Shown here one piece after another: positions 10,199 to 20,719 of a stretch of 44,000 nt of DNA. Origin of the DNA: Owenia fusiformis (Eukaryota > Annelida > Polychaeta > Sabellida > Oweniidae). Below the pieces are notes generated by a model. That model had not been told where the DNA came from. It saw only the letters and a program-made list of their open reading frames with translations, and did no database searches. Numbering within the stretch: position 1 is the first letter of the stretch; every line of letters begins with the position of its first letter. Location of the stretch: NCBI GenBank assembly GCA_903813345.2, contig CAIIXF020000044.1, forward strand, positions 1 to 44,000, given 5' to 3'. The position numbers and the translations under genes are program-made.

Positions 10199-11316
10199 TA
10201 GTTAGTGATAGTTTTTTACAGCAGTATTTCAAATATTAATGCACAATGCATGCAAATAACAAGATAAAATATATTATTCTGACTAGATTAAACGATATCA
10301 TTCAAATCATGATGAACTATTCTGAAATATACACTCCCCTCCATAAGTTTGGCAACCTTAGCTCCCCCATTGAACTACGTGTTAAAGCCTCTTTACTTTT
10401 GAATTTTTATTTACTTTACCTGCGATGGAAATACTTATACTATTGATTGAAACGTAATTTGACTTTATTTCCAATACCTCCACATTTTCTAAATTTTTTC
10501 CTCAATTACAATAGGTCGAAAATTGACAATAAAGATGATTTTTTGAAAATCGACATTCCCATGTTAACCAATGGAAAATGGTAGATTTGCCGCAAGTCAT
10601 GTGACAGAATATCCATCATTCTGAGTCCTTGAAAGAAATACGATTTAGGAAGGCAATTGAATTTGCTTACTTTACTTAACAAAAAATTAATACCTTTCTT
10701 CAGGATCAGCGAAGTTATAGATCTTTAAAGTCAAAATTATTTTTCAAAATTTAAAGTAAAATATAGTTAGTGATAGTTTTTTACAGCAGTATTTCAAATA
10801 TTAATGCACAATGCATGCAAATAACAAGATAAAATATATTATTCTGACTAGATTAAACGATATCATTCAAATCATGATGAACTATTCTGAAATATACACT
10901 CCCCTCCATAAGTTTGGCAACCTTAGCTCCCCCATTGAACTACGTGTTAAAGCCTCTTTACTTTTGAATTTTTATTTACTTTACCTGCGATGGAAATACT
11001 TATACTATTGATTGAAACGTAATTTGACTTTATTTCCAATACCTCCACATTTTCTAAATTTTTTCCTCAATTACAATAGGTCGAAAATTGACAATAAAGA
11101 TGATTTTTTGAAAATCGACATTCCCATGTTAACCAATGGAAAATGGTAGATTTGCCGCAAGTCATGTGACAGAATATCCATCATTCTGAGTCCTTGAAAG
11201 AAATACGATTTAGGAAGGCAATTGAATTTGCTTACTTTATTTAACAAAAACTTGATACCCTTCTTCAGGATCAGCGAAGTTATAGATCTTTAAAGTCAAA
11301 ATTATTTTCAAAAAAC
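10199..11316. repeat. 565-bp tandem duplication
   Basis: 10199-10763 is repeated from 10764 to about 11316 with an offset of exactly 565 bases. The copies are almost identical until a few changes in the last ~90 bases. The duplication includes the left terminal repeat of the surrounding MITE, which therefore occurs twice (10332 and 10897). Confidence 0.9.
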
Positions 11317-11429
11317 CTCTCCCATTAAAATAACACAAGAGGCGAAAAATTATTTTAAAAAATCCAACGTAAAGAGGCTTTAACAGTTCTATGGGGGAGC
11401 TAAGGTTGCCTAACTTATGGAGGGAAGTG
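10332..11429. mobile_element. Tc1/mariner-type MITE (TA target site)
   Basis: It is flanked by TA (10330-10331, 11430-11431). The left end CACTCCCCTCCATAAGTT and the right end AACTTATGGAGGGAAGTG are inverted repeats extending about 60 bases inward, through GGCAACCTTAGCTCCCCCAT. Without the internal tandem duplication the element would be about 530 bp. No transposase frame. Confidence 0.75.
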
Positions 11430-11536
11430 TAAATTATACAAAGGCAACCAAGGGTGGAAAAAAAGTTGGAGGTTTGATTTTTGTACTTTAAATGTTTTTT
11501 TTCAGATGTGGAGAAGTCTCTGCCTGTCGCTGGTAA

Positions 11537-11839
11537 ACCATTGGGGTCGATTTTAATTGGGGAACGTCATATGACAAGCACAGTAGAAGTTTATGCAATG
11601 CATGTAAGTCTGAGACTGAAACTTTAGAACATCTAATTCTTAATTGTGACGCACATTCACAAATGAGAGATATAATCCAAAAAGAGTTAAACGCAAATAG
11701 TATCCCCGAAAACTGCTCAAATGAGATCAAATTAGCAATCATTTTTGGGAAAGATAAACTATTAAAGATAGATAGCTATGTAACGATATCAAAGACGATT
11801 TATACAATGTACACTAGTAACGATAGGATGATACTCTGA
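11537..11839 (+). pseudogene. LINE B: ORF2 C-terminal fragment
   Basis: A 100-codon open stretch ends at TGA 11837-11839. It contains a zinc knuckle CNACKSETETLEHLILNC (CxxC, H, C), as at the end of many LINE ORF2 proteins, followed by a hydrophilic tail. Everything upstream of it is lost, so the copy is strongly 5'-truncated. Confidence 0.7.
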
Positions 11840-12100
11840 AATAAACCCAATGATTATGAATACTGGTACAATGAACATAACTTTTTGTCGTATGGCACTA
11901 TTAGAAGTAGATCAGGTGTAATGTTGGGGCAGCGGTAGCACCTCAATAAGCTGACTGAGATGATCTGATCGCACTATTATATTCAAACGCCTTTGTATAT
12001 AGTGTATAATATGTTTTATTTTTGTCATTTATTATCATTGTAATATATCAAAAGTATGTACTCTCCAATATTAGGAGGCAATAAAGATACATAACATAAC
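11537..12100 (+). mobile_element. LINE B 3' end
   Basis: After the ORF2 fragment comes about 240 bases of 3' UTR, ending AATAAAGATACATAACATAAC near 12100. The end is a short ATAAC-type repeat rather than poly(A), unlike LINE A and LINE C, so this is a different family. Confidence 0.6.
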
Positions 12101-12191
12101 ACCACATCAACTTAAGATAAAGGCAGGAGATATGTCCGATATCGAGAAGAAAATTGAAGAGCATAAATTCTCTAGAAAGTGACTTCAAGAT

Positions 12192-13422
12192 CAATTAAAA
12201 AACAACAATGATCACGTTGGTTCTACTTACATGTATAACATAAAATATCTAAATTGGAAATATAGATTACATTATATCTTTGTAGCTAATAACAGTGATG
12301 AAATCGGTTATACTTATAGGGTAATTGAATTAAAAAATAACAATGATGAGGTTGGTTCTACTTATAACATAAAATATCTAAATTTGAAATATAGATTACA
12401 TTATATCTTTGTAGCTAATAACAGTGATGAAATCGGTTATACTTATAGGGTAATTGAATTAAAAAATAACAATAATGAGGTTGGTTCTACTTATAACATA
12501 AAATATCTAAAATGCAGATATAGATTACATTATATCTTTGTTGCTAATAACAGTGATGAAATCGGTTATACTTATAAGGTAATTGAATTAAAAATAACAA
12601 TAATGAGGTTGGTTCTACTTATAACATAACATATCTAAAATGCAGATATAGATTACATTATATCTTTGTAGCTAATAACAGTGATGAAATCGGTTATACT
12701 TATAGGGTAATTGAATTAAAAAATAACAATAATGAGGTTGGTTCTACTCTTAACATAAAATATCTAAAATGCAGATATAGATTACATTATATCTTTGTAG
12801 CTAATAACAGTGATGACATCGGTTATACTTATAGGGTAATTGAATTAAAAAATAACAATGATGAGGTTGGTTCTACTTATAACATAAAATATCTAAATTG
12901 GAAATATAGATTACATTATATCTTTGTAGCTAATAACAGTGATGAAATCGGTTATACTTATAGGGTAATTGAATTAAAAAATAACAATGATGAGGTTGGT
13001 TCTACTTATAACATAAAATATCTAAATTGGAAATATAGATTACATTATATCTTTGTTGCTAATAACAGTGATGAAATCGGTTATACTTATAGGGTAATTG
13101 AATTAAAAAATAACAATAATGAGGTTGGTTCTACTTATAACATAAAATATCTAAAATGCAGATATAGATTACATTATATCTTTGTTGCTAATAACAGTGA
13201 TGAAATAGGTTATACTTATAGGGTAATTGAATTAAAAAATAACAATGATGAGGTTGGTTCTACTTATAACATAACATATCTAAAATGCAGATATAGATTA
13301 CATTATATCTTTGTAGCTAATAACAGTGATGAAATCGGTTATACTTATAAGGTAATTGAATTAGAAAATAACAATCATGAGGTTGGTTCTACTTATAACA
13401 TAAAATATATAAAATCTAGATA
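12192..13422 (+). repeat. 129-bp tandem repeat, about 9.5 copies
   Basis: The marker word AACAGTGATGA recurs every 128-129 bases from 12291. Units are 90-98% alike by eye. 129 is a multiple of three, so the + strand is open through the first three units (12231-12629) as a 43-residue peptide repeat containing RLHYIFVANNSDEIGYTYRV. A single-base deletion in unit four breaks the frame. The array continues beyond an inserted transposon at 14425. Confidence 0.95.
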
Positions 13423-13424
13423 TA

Positions 13425-14424
13425 CCAGGTCGTTCAATAAGTTCATGCAAAAACATTCTCATTTTTTTTATTTTTCAATGTTTTTCCTTGAAACTTTCAG
13501 AAATCAGAGAAAAATACCTACTCATTGAAAACAAACAAAAATATATTACTTTGTTTTGATTGGTCATAAGTTATGGTTGCTATGGTAACCCGTGTTTTGG
13601 TCACGCGGGACAATTTATGACGTAAACAATTTTTAATTTTAATTGAATTCTTGTGATTTATTAGTTGCACATTAGGTACACTCTATAAAACATTGTATTT
13701 TTAAATTGAAGTTCCTTACAAGTATGGCACTTCATTAAATGCTCAAAATATTCTCTTTTATACTGGATGCATAATTCCTGGCGCTTCACCCATTCTTCGT
13801 ATTGAGCCTTAAAGCCACAGGGAATTTAGTGCGCGTTGCAATCTGCGCAGTCGCAGTGAACCCTGTCATGCTTGCATAACGAACACCTCACATTTCATAT
13901 TTCATCCTATTAAACACCCCAAAGTCCAATACAGCCTAAAATCTCCATCTGTAGGGTATCTTGGATGGTATCCTAAACCTTATTTGCTCGATGACATGGG
14001 GCATTGTCTTGGTGAAATAGCTTGGAGGAGGGCGTAATTTCAGGTCATTTCTTTTTGAAGAGCTCACTTAAGGTGGCGCACTAAATTCCCTTGTGGCTTT
14101 CCCTTGTGGCTAAATACGACGAATAGGTGAAGTGCCAGGAACAATGCATTTAACGAAGTGGAATGCTTGATATTCAATTTGAAAGTACAATGTTTTATAT
14201 AGAGTGAACATAATGCGCAACTAATAAATCACAATATATCAAATAGAATTAAACGTTTTCACGGGTTACCTTAACAACAATAGTTTTTGACCAATCAAAA
14301 CAAAGTGATTTATTTTTTGTTTTCACTGGGTAGGTATTTTTCTATGATTTGTGAAAGTTTCAAGGAAAACATTGAAAAATAAAAAAATGAGAATGTTTTT
14401 ACATGAACTTATTGAACGATCTGG
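13425..14424 (-). mobile_element. Mariner-type element inserted in the 129-bp array
   Basis: It is TA-flanked (13423-13424, 14425-14426), with long inverted ends starting CCAGGTCGTTCAATAAGTTC (right end differs by one base). The minus strand retains transposase blocks: HQDNAPCHRANK around 13980-14015, which is the HxDNAPxH region with the second catalytic Asp, and EEWVKRQELCI around 13760-13815, like the mariner C terminus. Frames are broken and part of the centre is duplicated in inverted form, so it is defective. Confidence 0.8.
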
Positions 14425-14590
14425 TATATTACATTATATCTTTGTAGCTAAAAACAGTGATAGAATTGGTTATACTTATACGGTAATTCTATTAAAAAAG
14501 TACAATGATGAAGTTGGATCTACTTATAACATACAATATACAAATTGTAAGAATAGATTACATTATATATTGGCAACTAATAACAGTAAG
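14425..14590 (+). repeat. 129-bp array, part 2
   Basis: The array resumes after the mariner element (YIFVAKNSDRIGYTYTV in one frame) for about 1.3 more diverged units. The break point is inside a unit, in ...GATATA|GATTACATTAT, which identifies the TA used. Confidence 0.85.
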
Positions 14591-16340
14591 TTTGAGATAA
14601 TGAAATAGTTTTGTCCAGATACATCAAGAGACTGTTTCTACTGATCTAACACTTCCGTCAGATTGGGATGGCGCTGTTGCGACCATACGGAAACCAGAAA
14701 ATACACAACGTCGCCGGAAAACGTGAACCCATCGTGAGAAATGTCCCAATGAAATTAAAAACTTGAGATAAACAGCGTTCTAAATGAGATCCAAAAACGC
14801 AAGATTCTTACGTCGTCTACGTGTATGCTGACTGCACTGCAGAACCACGGTGTTTCTACCTCGGGATCATGGTGAGCGTGGGCATATTCTCGTGATGTAT
14901 TCACGTTTGGCGGCGACCTTTTGTATGGTATCCGAAAGTGCATTCAGGGCGCCATCCCAGTACGACACGTCAGTAATAACCGCCTCGTGATATTTTTCGA
15001 GTATATGGATGAAAATAATTTCTTTATCTCAAACTTATTGCTTTTAGTTAACATTAAGAATGTAATCTATTTTTACATTTTTTGTCTTCGCTTTAAAAGT
15101 AGAATCAATCACAGTTGTTTTTTATTTGAAAGAAAGAAAAACGTTCATTAAAAATTATAATGTATTACAATGTTAATGTTATAATATATGTTGTGTGTTT
15201 TTAAGGGTCGTGTTAATGTTTGTATTTGAAAAATAAAAATATAAAAATGACTACAAAGATTTGGTCAATATCAATTTGTTCTTAAAGAAAACAAATAATA
15301 TATCGAGGACGCTTTCACAAGCGCCAAAGGGAAGAGACTAAAAATCTTCAAGAAACCCAGCAGGAAAAGCAAACTCTAAGTTTCAACCTGTCATTAGAAA
15401 AATATACCCTATCCAAAACAATGTTCTAACGTGATGAGAAATCGTGTCTAACACCGGGGACATTTCATTCATACCGAACTCATTCCAACATTGTTACGTC
15501 AAATTTTATCCCGTAAGCCTAGCCCAGTCAACTATGAGTGAATATAAATATTTTTTAATCAGGGGGATCCCTCTCTTGTGACAAGGTTTGGGAATTTATA
15601 GGGTGCACCGAGTTCGAATATTTATAAACTATACAAATTGGAATATTGCTCAAATAAAACGAAAATGTTCTCCCACTGCGATACTTGTGCATCAAAGCAA
15701 GCGTTTGTATTGTACTGGTTTATGAAGAATCGCCAGGAGATCTTACAATGCATTTATGGTAAGTTTAAAATGACACGTTGACAAGGCAAAACAAAGCACT
15801 TGAAACCAGCTTGAGTGTGTAGTATTGATCGCCTTATTGATTTATTGATCAAGAACTTTTTTTTTCAACTTCAATAGGGCTTGAGACTTAAACATTATAT
15901 ATACGTTATGCTCATTTAATTATAAATTGTAGATACTTCCAATTTTTCTGTAGCCTGTAAGATGATGTCGAGACCCTCACATGCTAAAAGAAATGTCAGA
16001 AAAAGACGCATTTATGACTATTTTGAGAATTTCTATTTGATGTATCATATGGTTTTAGAGAGAACAATGTATCACACATTTTCTTTTATCAACACTTGAT
16101 TTCATGAATTTGAGAATTGAGACCGTAAATTTGCTGTACTGTACGGATCAAGTATGTAACCAAAAGGAACAAAACACGTATGCACATGGAAAGAAAACAT
16201 ATGTAAAAGTTCAATACATTTGTGAGTCATAAGAAAAGAAATACATTACATGTTTAACTTTTCACTTGAAATTCGAGTAGCATTTTTTAATCTTAATTTC
16301 TTCGAATTATTGATCAGTCGGGTACACGTTGACAAATATA
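14591..16340. other. Intergenic, no gene recognised
   Basis: Open frames are short and without motifs. A stretch at 14605-14735 reads DLTLPSDWDGAVATIRKP in one frame, but no flanking structure supports an exon. AT-rich remainder. Confidence 0.35.
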
Positions 16341-17169
16341 CACTGTTGCTCATAAATATGGAATAATTTATAGATTTTTATTGTTTGGTATGGTTTTTAC
16401 AAGATGATAACAATTTATTAAAAATGTTAATTGTCTCTCGATTCCCTTCTCAGTTTTGCACATAAAACTGATTGGTTTGACAGCCCACAGGGGCGGGTTT
16501 GTTCATATTTGGGGTGGTTTCATCTAAGGGGGACACCCCCTTGGTGAATCTCAACCGTAATGTCAAATGTAAGAGGTACCATGATCTTTTGGAGAAACAT
16601 TAAGTTACCACATGCAAACAGAGTGTTTGAAGGTAATTTTCAACTGCAACATAATCACGCTCATGCACATAGCTGTAGTGTGCAGGATTACCTCAAGACA
16701 GACAAGTTGGACCAGCTACAATGGGCATTAAAGTCACCTGATCAGGCTCCCGTAGAGCACATGTTGGAAAAGCTTGATAGGGTGATTCGTGACAGTGATC
16801 CCTAACCTTTAAAATTTAGAGTTACACACTGTCCTGTTTGATGAGTTGGACCTTATTTGGCGTAGGGTTAGACGTCTCAATGACAGCTGGGCCCACAAAG
16901 TGGATGCTCTGATTGAAACACGAGCAGGACATACCGCATATTAGTGCATTATGGGATAGACTCATTCATATTCGTGTAGCCTGTTTGATCTGCTTTACAT
17001 GGATTGGAGTGTCTTGAAAATGCAAAAATTCTTAGCTACCACTAAGAAAATGAGAACATTTCTCTAAAACTTAATATAAATATTTTTTATAAAAATGTTG
17101 ATTTGTAGATAAATGTGTTTGTGATGTGTATCTAAAAAAAATACTATTCCATATTCATGGGCAACAGTG
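16341..17169 (+). mobile_element. Tc1-type transposon remnant
   Basis: It is TA-flanked (16339-16340, 17170-17171). Left end CACTGTTGCTCATAAATATG and right end CATATTCATGGGCAACAGTG are inverted repeats of about 26 bases. The 829-bp copy retains the 3' third of a Tc1 transposase gene and is internally deleted. Confidence 0.85.
16560..16941 (+). pseudogene. Tc1-like transposase, C-terminal remnant
   Basis: The frame gives NFQLQHNHAHAHSCSVQDYL (from the QxDNAxxH block, with the catalytic Asp replaced), then LQWALKSPDQAPVEHMLEKL, which corresponds to the Trp-x-x-SPDxNPIEHxWxxL motif with the last catalytic Glu. After a stop near 16802 a second open stretch runs DELDLIWRRVRRLNDSW to a TAG at about 16941. 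These are typical Tc1/DD34E C-terminal blocks. Broken and non-functional. Confidence 0.8.
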
Positions 17170-17171
17170 TA

Positions 17172-17524
17172 TACTGGACCACGTGTCAACGTTGTGCTTG
17201 TAATACCTTTTTTAAAGAGCAAGACAGTGCAAATAAAAAACTACTTCTTAGAAAGTAAATTTACTTCCTTTTGGTCGGCCGTGGTCCAGGTAGGTCCATT
17301 ACATTGTAAAAATAGGTCCTGGAACAAATTAAATGACTCTTTGGATAGATGCTTGATTTATAACACATCAATTGAACATATATCAACATTGTGGACCCTG
17401 GACTGAAGTCTACATGTAATATACAGTTTTGTAACAACCTTTACTATTTATCTATGGATAGGCATTCTTCGATAATAGTATATATATTTTTACACAGGAT
17501 GTGTGATTTGACACAAAAGACGCA
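17172..17524. promoter_or_regulatory. Upstream region of gene 3
   Basis: It contains a TATATATA word at about 17479, some 85 bases before the gene 3 start codon, that could serve as a core promoter. A 79-codon open frame at 17167-17406 has no motif and is not regarded as a gene. The transcription start is unknown. Confidence 0.3.
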
Positions 17525-17560
17525 ATGAAAAAAGACGACGTATTAAGCGAACGAAGTTGA
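17525..17560 (+). promoter_or_regulatory. Small upstream ORF before gene 3
   Basis: An 11-residue ATG...TGA frame, context GCAATGAAA, ends 7 bases before the main ATG. Gene 2 has a short uORF in the same place with the same context. Confidence 0.3.
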
Positions 17561-17567
17561 CAGAAGT

Positions 17568-17625
17568 ATGGAGTACTTGAAAATGATACAGTTGTTGGTT
17601 GTATTTTTGTTTATCACAAATGAAG
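17568..17625 (+). CDS. Gene 3, exon 1: signal peptide
   Basis: Gene 3 encodes a predicted type I membrane receptor: signal peptide, Ig domain, CCP domain, transmembrane helix and cytoplasmic tail. This exon reads MEYLKMIQLLVVFLFITNE and ends G|GTAAGAAG in phase 1. The hydrophobic core LLVVFLFI is that of a signal peptide. The exon joins to 17805 to create a glycine codon. It is equivalent to gene 2 exon 1 in length, phase and donor. Confidence 0.75.
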
Positions 17626-17804
17626 GTAAGAAGATTTCGCTCGAACTACATACATCAGTTTTGAAGGAATCGTGATTTGAATCTTGATGAGCTTTCATCG
17701 TCATCAATTGCCAAACCATTTTGGTTGTTTACATTTGCTGCTTCAAAGTAAACGATTAACTATTCGTTTCTTATTAGTTAAATGTACATCGCCTTGTTTG
17801 CCAG

Positions 17805-17985
17805 GCGCCGAAACTGATGTTAAGGACATTATAAATGGCCGCCCGGGAGACACAATAAATGTACCATGTACAAGAGCGGGTCTGAATACAATACAGCTGG
17901 AATGGCGTAAGGATGAACAAACCAAAGTGACGTGGGACAAGAAAAGTGGAAAGCCAGTTTATAAAAATGAAGAAGATGAAGTCAA
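17805..17985 (+). CDS. Gene 3, exon 2: first half of Ig domain
   Basis: The acceptor is TTTGCCAG|GC. The frame (phase 1 in, phase 2 out at AA|GTAATT) reads GAETDVKDIINGRPGDTINV, then PC with the first Ig cysteine, LEWRKDEQTKVTW with the core Trp 12 residues after it, and a Lys/Glu-rich end. The intron inside the Ig domain splits it before strand D/E. About 62 residues separate the two domain cysteines once joined to exon 3, within the normal Ig range (V/I-like). The paralogous exon of gene 2 aligns throughout. Likely extracellular ligand recognition; the ligand is unknown. Confidence 0.85.
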
Positions 17986-18159
17986 GTAATTATATACTTT
18001 TATCTGAATAGTTTTTTGAGAATAATATTACTTTAGAGAATTTAAGATCTAAACTTTTGCTAATAACACTCACACAAAATCCCTTGGCCCTCAACTAGCT
18101 TTATTTTTTACTGCAGTCATGCGACATGATTGCAGTGATATGTGATATTTGCACTTTAG

Positions 18160-18221
18160 GTATACAGTGAATACATCTCACGGTTTGATAATTGCCAAAG
18201 CTGATTCTACCGATGATGGTA
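18160..18221 (+). CDS. Gene 3, exon 3, left part: second half of Ig domain (interrupted)
   Basis: The acceptor is CACTTTAG|G. The single base completes the lysine codon split in exon 2, then YTVNTSHGLIIAKADSTDDG. This is the strand E-F region (L-x-I-x-x-A-x-x-x-DDG) of an Ig domain, with an N-glycosylation sequon NTS. The exon is broken at 18220-18221 (TA) by the mariner-type element at 18222-19213, in which the frame meets a stop two codons in. The rest of the exon is at 19216-19293. Confidence 0.8.
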
Positions 18222-18381
18222 CAGGGTGACCGGAAAAAAAGGAGACCATTGAAATAGGCAATATCTCCTAAAATAGACTAGTGACATCAATGAAATTTTG
18301 CATACATCAGGACAGTTCTATGGAAATTTGTTCCTGAAAGTGTCAATACAAGCAGTCAACTGGTTCAGGAGCTATGATCAT

Positions 18382-18582
18382 TTACATAACATGCTCCAAA
18401 TAGGCGCAATTGAGACCAACGCAGAGCTGGATACATTTGGCAAATACCCTTACATATTCCGACCTTGTTATGGCATTACATTTAGCATTTATTGCCACCT
18501 TTAGGTCAGCAATTGTCTCAGGATTGTTTTGGTACACATTGTCTTTCAAATTGCCCCACAAAAAGAAATCAGGTGGATTCAA
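18382..18582 (-). pseudogene. Mariner/IS630-type transposase C-terminal remnant, left arm
   Basis: Reads NPPDFFLWGNLKDNVYQNNP followed by ETIADLKVAI. The PPDFFLWGxLKDxVY block is the conserved C-terminal catalytic-region motif of this transposase group. Only the 3' end survives. Confidence 0.75.
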
Positions 18583-18829
18583 ATTTGAGGTGTATGGAGA
18601 CGAAGCTTATCTGACCTATGGCTTCTGACTCAGTGGTCCCACTCAGTTACAGTATCATCCTAAGGAGGTTTTGGGCAGCCCTTGGTTTCCATATGGGATT
18701 TAATTGTGCCATATAGGGGTTTTAGTAACATGGCACTATGCCCAATACCTAAAGTGACTCTTAAGATTTGGTAAATCAGCACTTTGGCAACAGGATGATG
18801 AACCACATGTCAGATAACCCTTCATTGCC

Positions 18830-18960
18830 ATTACAGCCTAGACTTGAATCCTGCTGATTTCTTTTTGTATGGATATTTGAAAGACAATCTATACCAAAAC
18901 AATCCTCAGACTATTGTTGACCTAAAGAAGGCAATCACTGCTATATGTAATGCCATAATA
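18830..18960 (+). pseudogene. Mariner/IS630-type transposase C-terminal remnant, right arm
   Basis: Reads LDLNPADFFLYGYLKDNLYQ and QTIVDLKKAITAICNAI, the same segment as in the left arm on the opposite strand. There are several differences between arms, so they diverged after the inversion or came from two copies. Confidence 0.75.
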
Positions 18961-19215
18961 ATGCCATAGAGGGCAGAACATGTAAGGGTAGTTTGCCATA
19001 TGAATCCAACTCTGCGTTGGTCTCAATTGTGCCTATTTGGAGCATGTTATGTAAATGATCATAGCTCCTGAACCAGTTGAATGCTTGTATTGAAACCTTC
19101 AGTAACAAATTTCCATATAACTGTTCCAGTGTATGCAAAATTTCATTGATGGCACTTGTCTAGTTTAGGAGAAATTGATTACTTCAATGGTCTCCTTTTT
19201 TCCGGTCACCCTGTA

Positions 19216-19293
19216 TATACACATGCATATTTAAAAGAAACGATAACAATGGCTCGCGAACCAATACTGAGAATACAGAGGCTAGAGTATGGC
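19216..19293 (+). CDS. Gene 3, exon 3, right part: end of Ig domain
   Basis: Joined across the element at the TA, the frame reads DDGIYTCIFKRNDNNGSRTN, giving the DxGxYxC motif with the second Ig cysteine and a second sequon (NGS), then ARVW and a phase-1 donor C|GTAAGT. The reading frame on this side is only sensible if the insertion and one TA are removed, which shows that the insertion entered a functional exon. Confidence 0.8.
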
Positions 19294-19777
19294 GTAAGTA
19301 TTATAGCATTAGATATCATCATGATCAACTGTGATTGGCCAGATCACGCCACAGTTGATTATGCAATTAACACATTGAAAGTCCCGGATGGTAATATTAT
19401 TGACGTTTCAGAATGTGCTGTTTTAAATTGAATAATAATCTTTGTAATGTATGTTCAATTATCAATAATTAATGATTCAATTCATAGATGGCGCTCTTTA
19501 AATGGAATCTTGGGGAAAAGCACATGTGTGCCATATAAGGAGAAATATCTCTTGAAACCACATGTTTATACTGAAATGTCTGATAGTGTGTTAGTTTACT
19601 AATTAATATAAAATATGACGTCAAGGACCATGTTACCAAATCAAAATGTAGATGATAAAATTAACTATGTTCATTCTTGAAACATGACATTTGGTATGTG
19701 CACTCATTATTACATGTCAGATAATATGTGCAAAATCTAGAACGATTGATTAAAAACTGTAGAAATGGAAGACCTGC
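19294..19777 (+). other. Gene 3 intron 3, left part
   Basis: No feature seen before the large terminal-inverted-repeat element. The intron as a whole runs to 26519. Confidence 0.45.
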
Positions 19778-20719
19778 ACTGTGAAAAAAGCCAAATATAG
19801 TTTGTACTATAGCAAACTATTTTTTAGAATATCCCCCATATAGTTTGAATATCACCTAAAATATGGGCGAGAATAGTTTCTCCCATATTCCTAAAAACGG
19901 AACACTTTAATAGAAGTCCTGATATACTCTCCCATACGCCCATATAAACTGAAATAAGCTGCATATATCAGTGCAGAGTGTATATCTTTACTGAACTATT
20001 TTCCACTTATACGCCTCAAAGTAGGAATCAAACCTACTATATGCGGTGAAAAACAACTTATATTAAATTAAAACAGACTATATCAAACTATACTTGACTG
20101 ATTCTTCTCTTATTCTACCTCAAAACAAACTATACGCGTCTTATACGCGATATTACGTAATAGCTTCAGTTCGCGAGTTTGTTGTTTTAACAGATTAAAA
20201 GCAAAGTCCAGCATCGAATGTATTTTGTTTTTAATGCTAATTAATGCGCTTGTTCAGATTAATCTGGTCATTTCTACAACTGAGGGTTCTAATTTCCATC
20301 AAAAAGTCATTTATAAATTAAGCTTTTTACTTTTACTAAATTGGGCAATGGCAGTCGAATTATAATTAACACCGTGTTAAATTTTGGATTCATTTCATTA
20401 AGTCTGTGAAAAGTTACATTTTTCAATTAACTTGGTATTGAAGTAAAAATAATATAGAATAAAAAGTTTAATATAGTTGCAATAAGAGGGAATCGTAGAG
20501 AATATTTTTTCCTGTACAGTAGGCAGTTATTTCCTGTATTATTGCGGAATAAGATATAATAACTATTTTTAAAAACTAATTTTTCTTTAATGATATTATT
20601 CGTGTATTATTTGAAGGGAACAACATATATTGCCATATAATATAGAATAATATTCTAGTCAGGAGCAAATAATATGTTGGCATTTGCAATCAAAACCGGA
20701 TTATATGAGTTTATTTTTG

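Larger units (their letters stand above)
18222..19213. mobile_element. Mariner-type foldback element inside Ig exon
   Basis: It is 992 bp with ends CAGGGTGACCGGAAAAAAAG and the matching complement CTTTTTTTCCGGTCACCCTG, each bordered by TA. The inverted arms extend roughly 370 bases on each side, so the element is largely palindromic. Both arms carry the same transposase 3' end in opposite orientations. It probably arose by a snap-back rearrangement of an autonomous copy, followed by mobilisation in trans. Confidence 0.9.

Noticed and set aside
10246-11011. Two identical 66-residue frames
   Set aside because: They are identical only because of the 565-bp tandem duplication, and they overlap a MITE terminal repeat.
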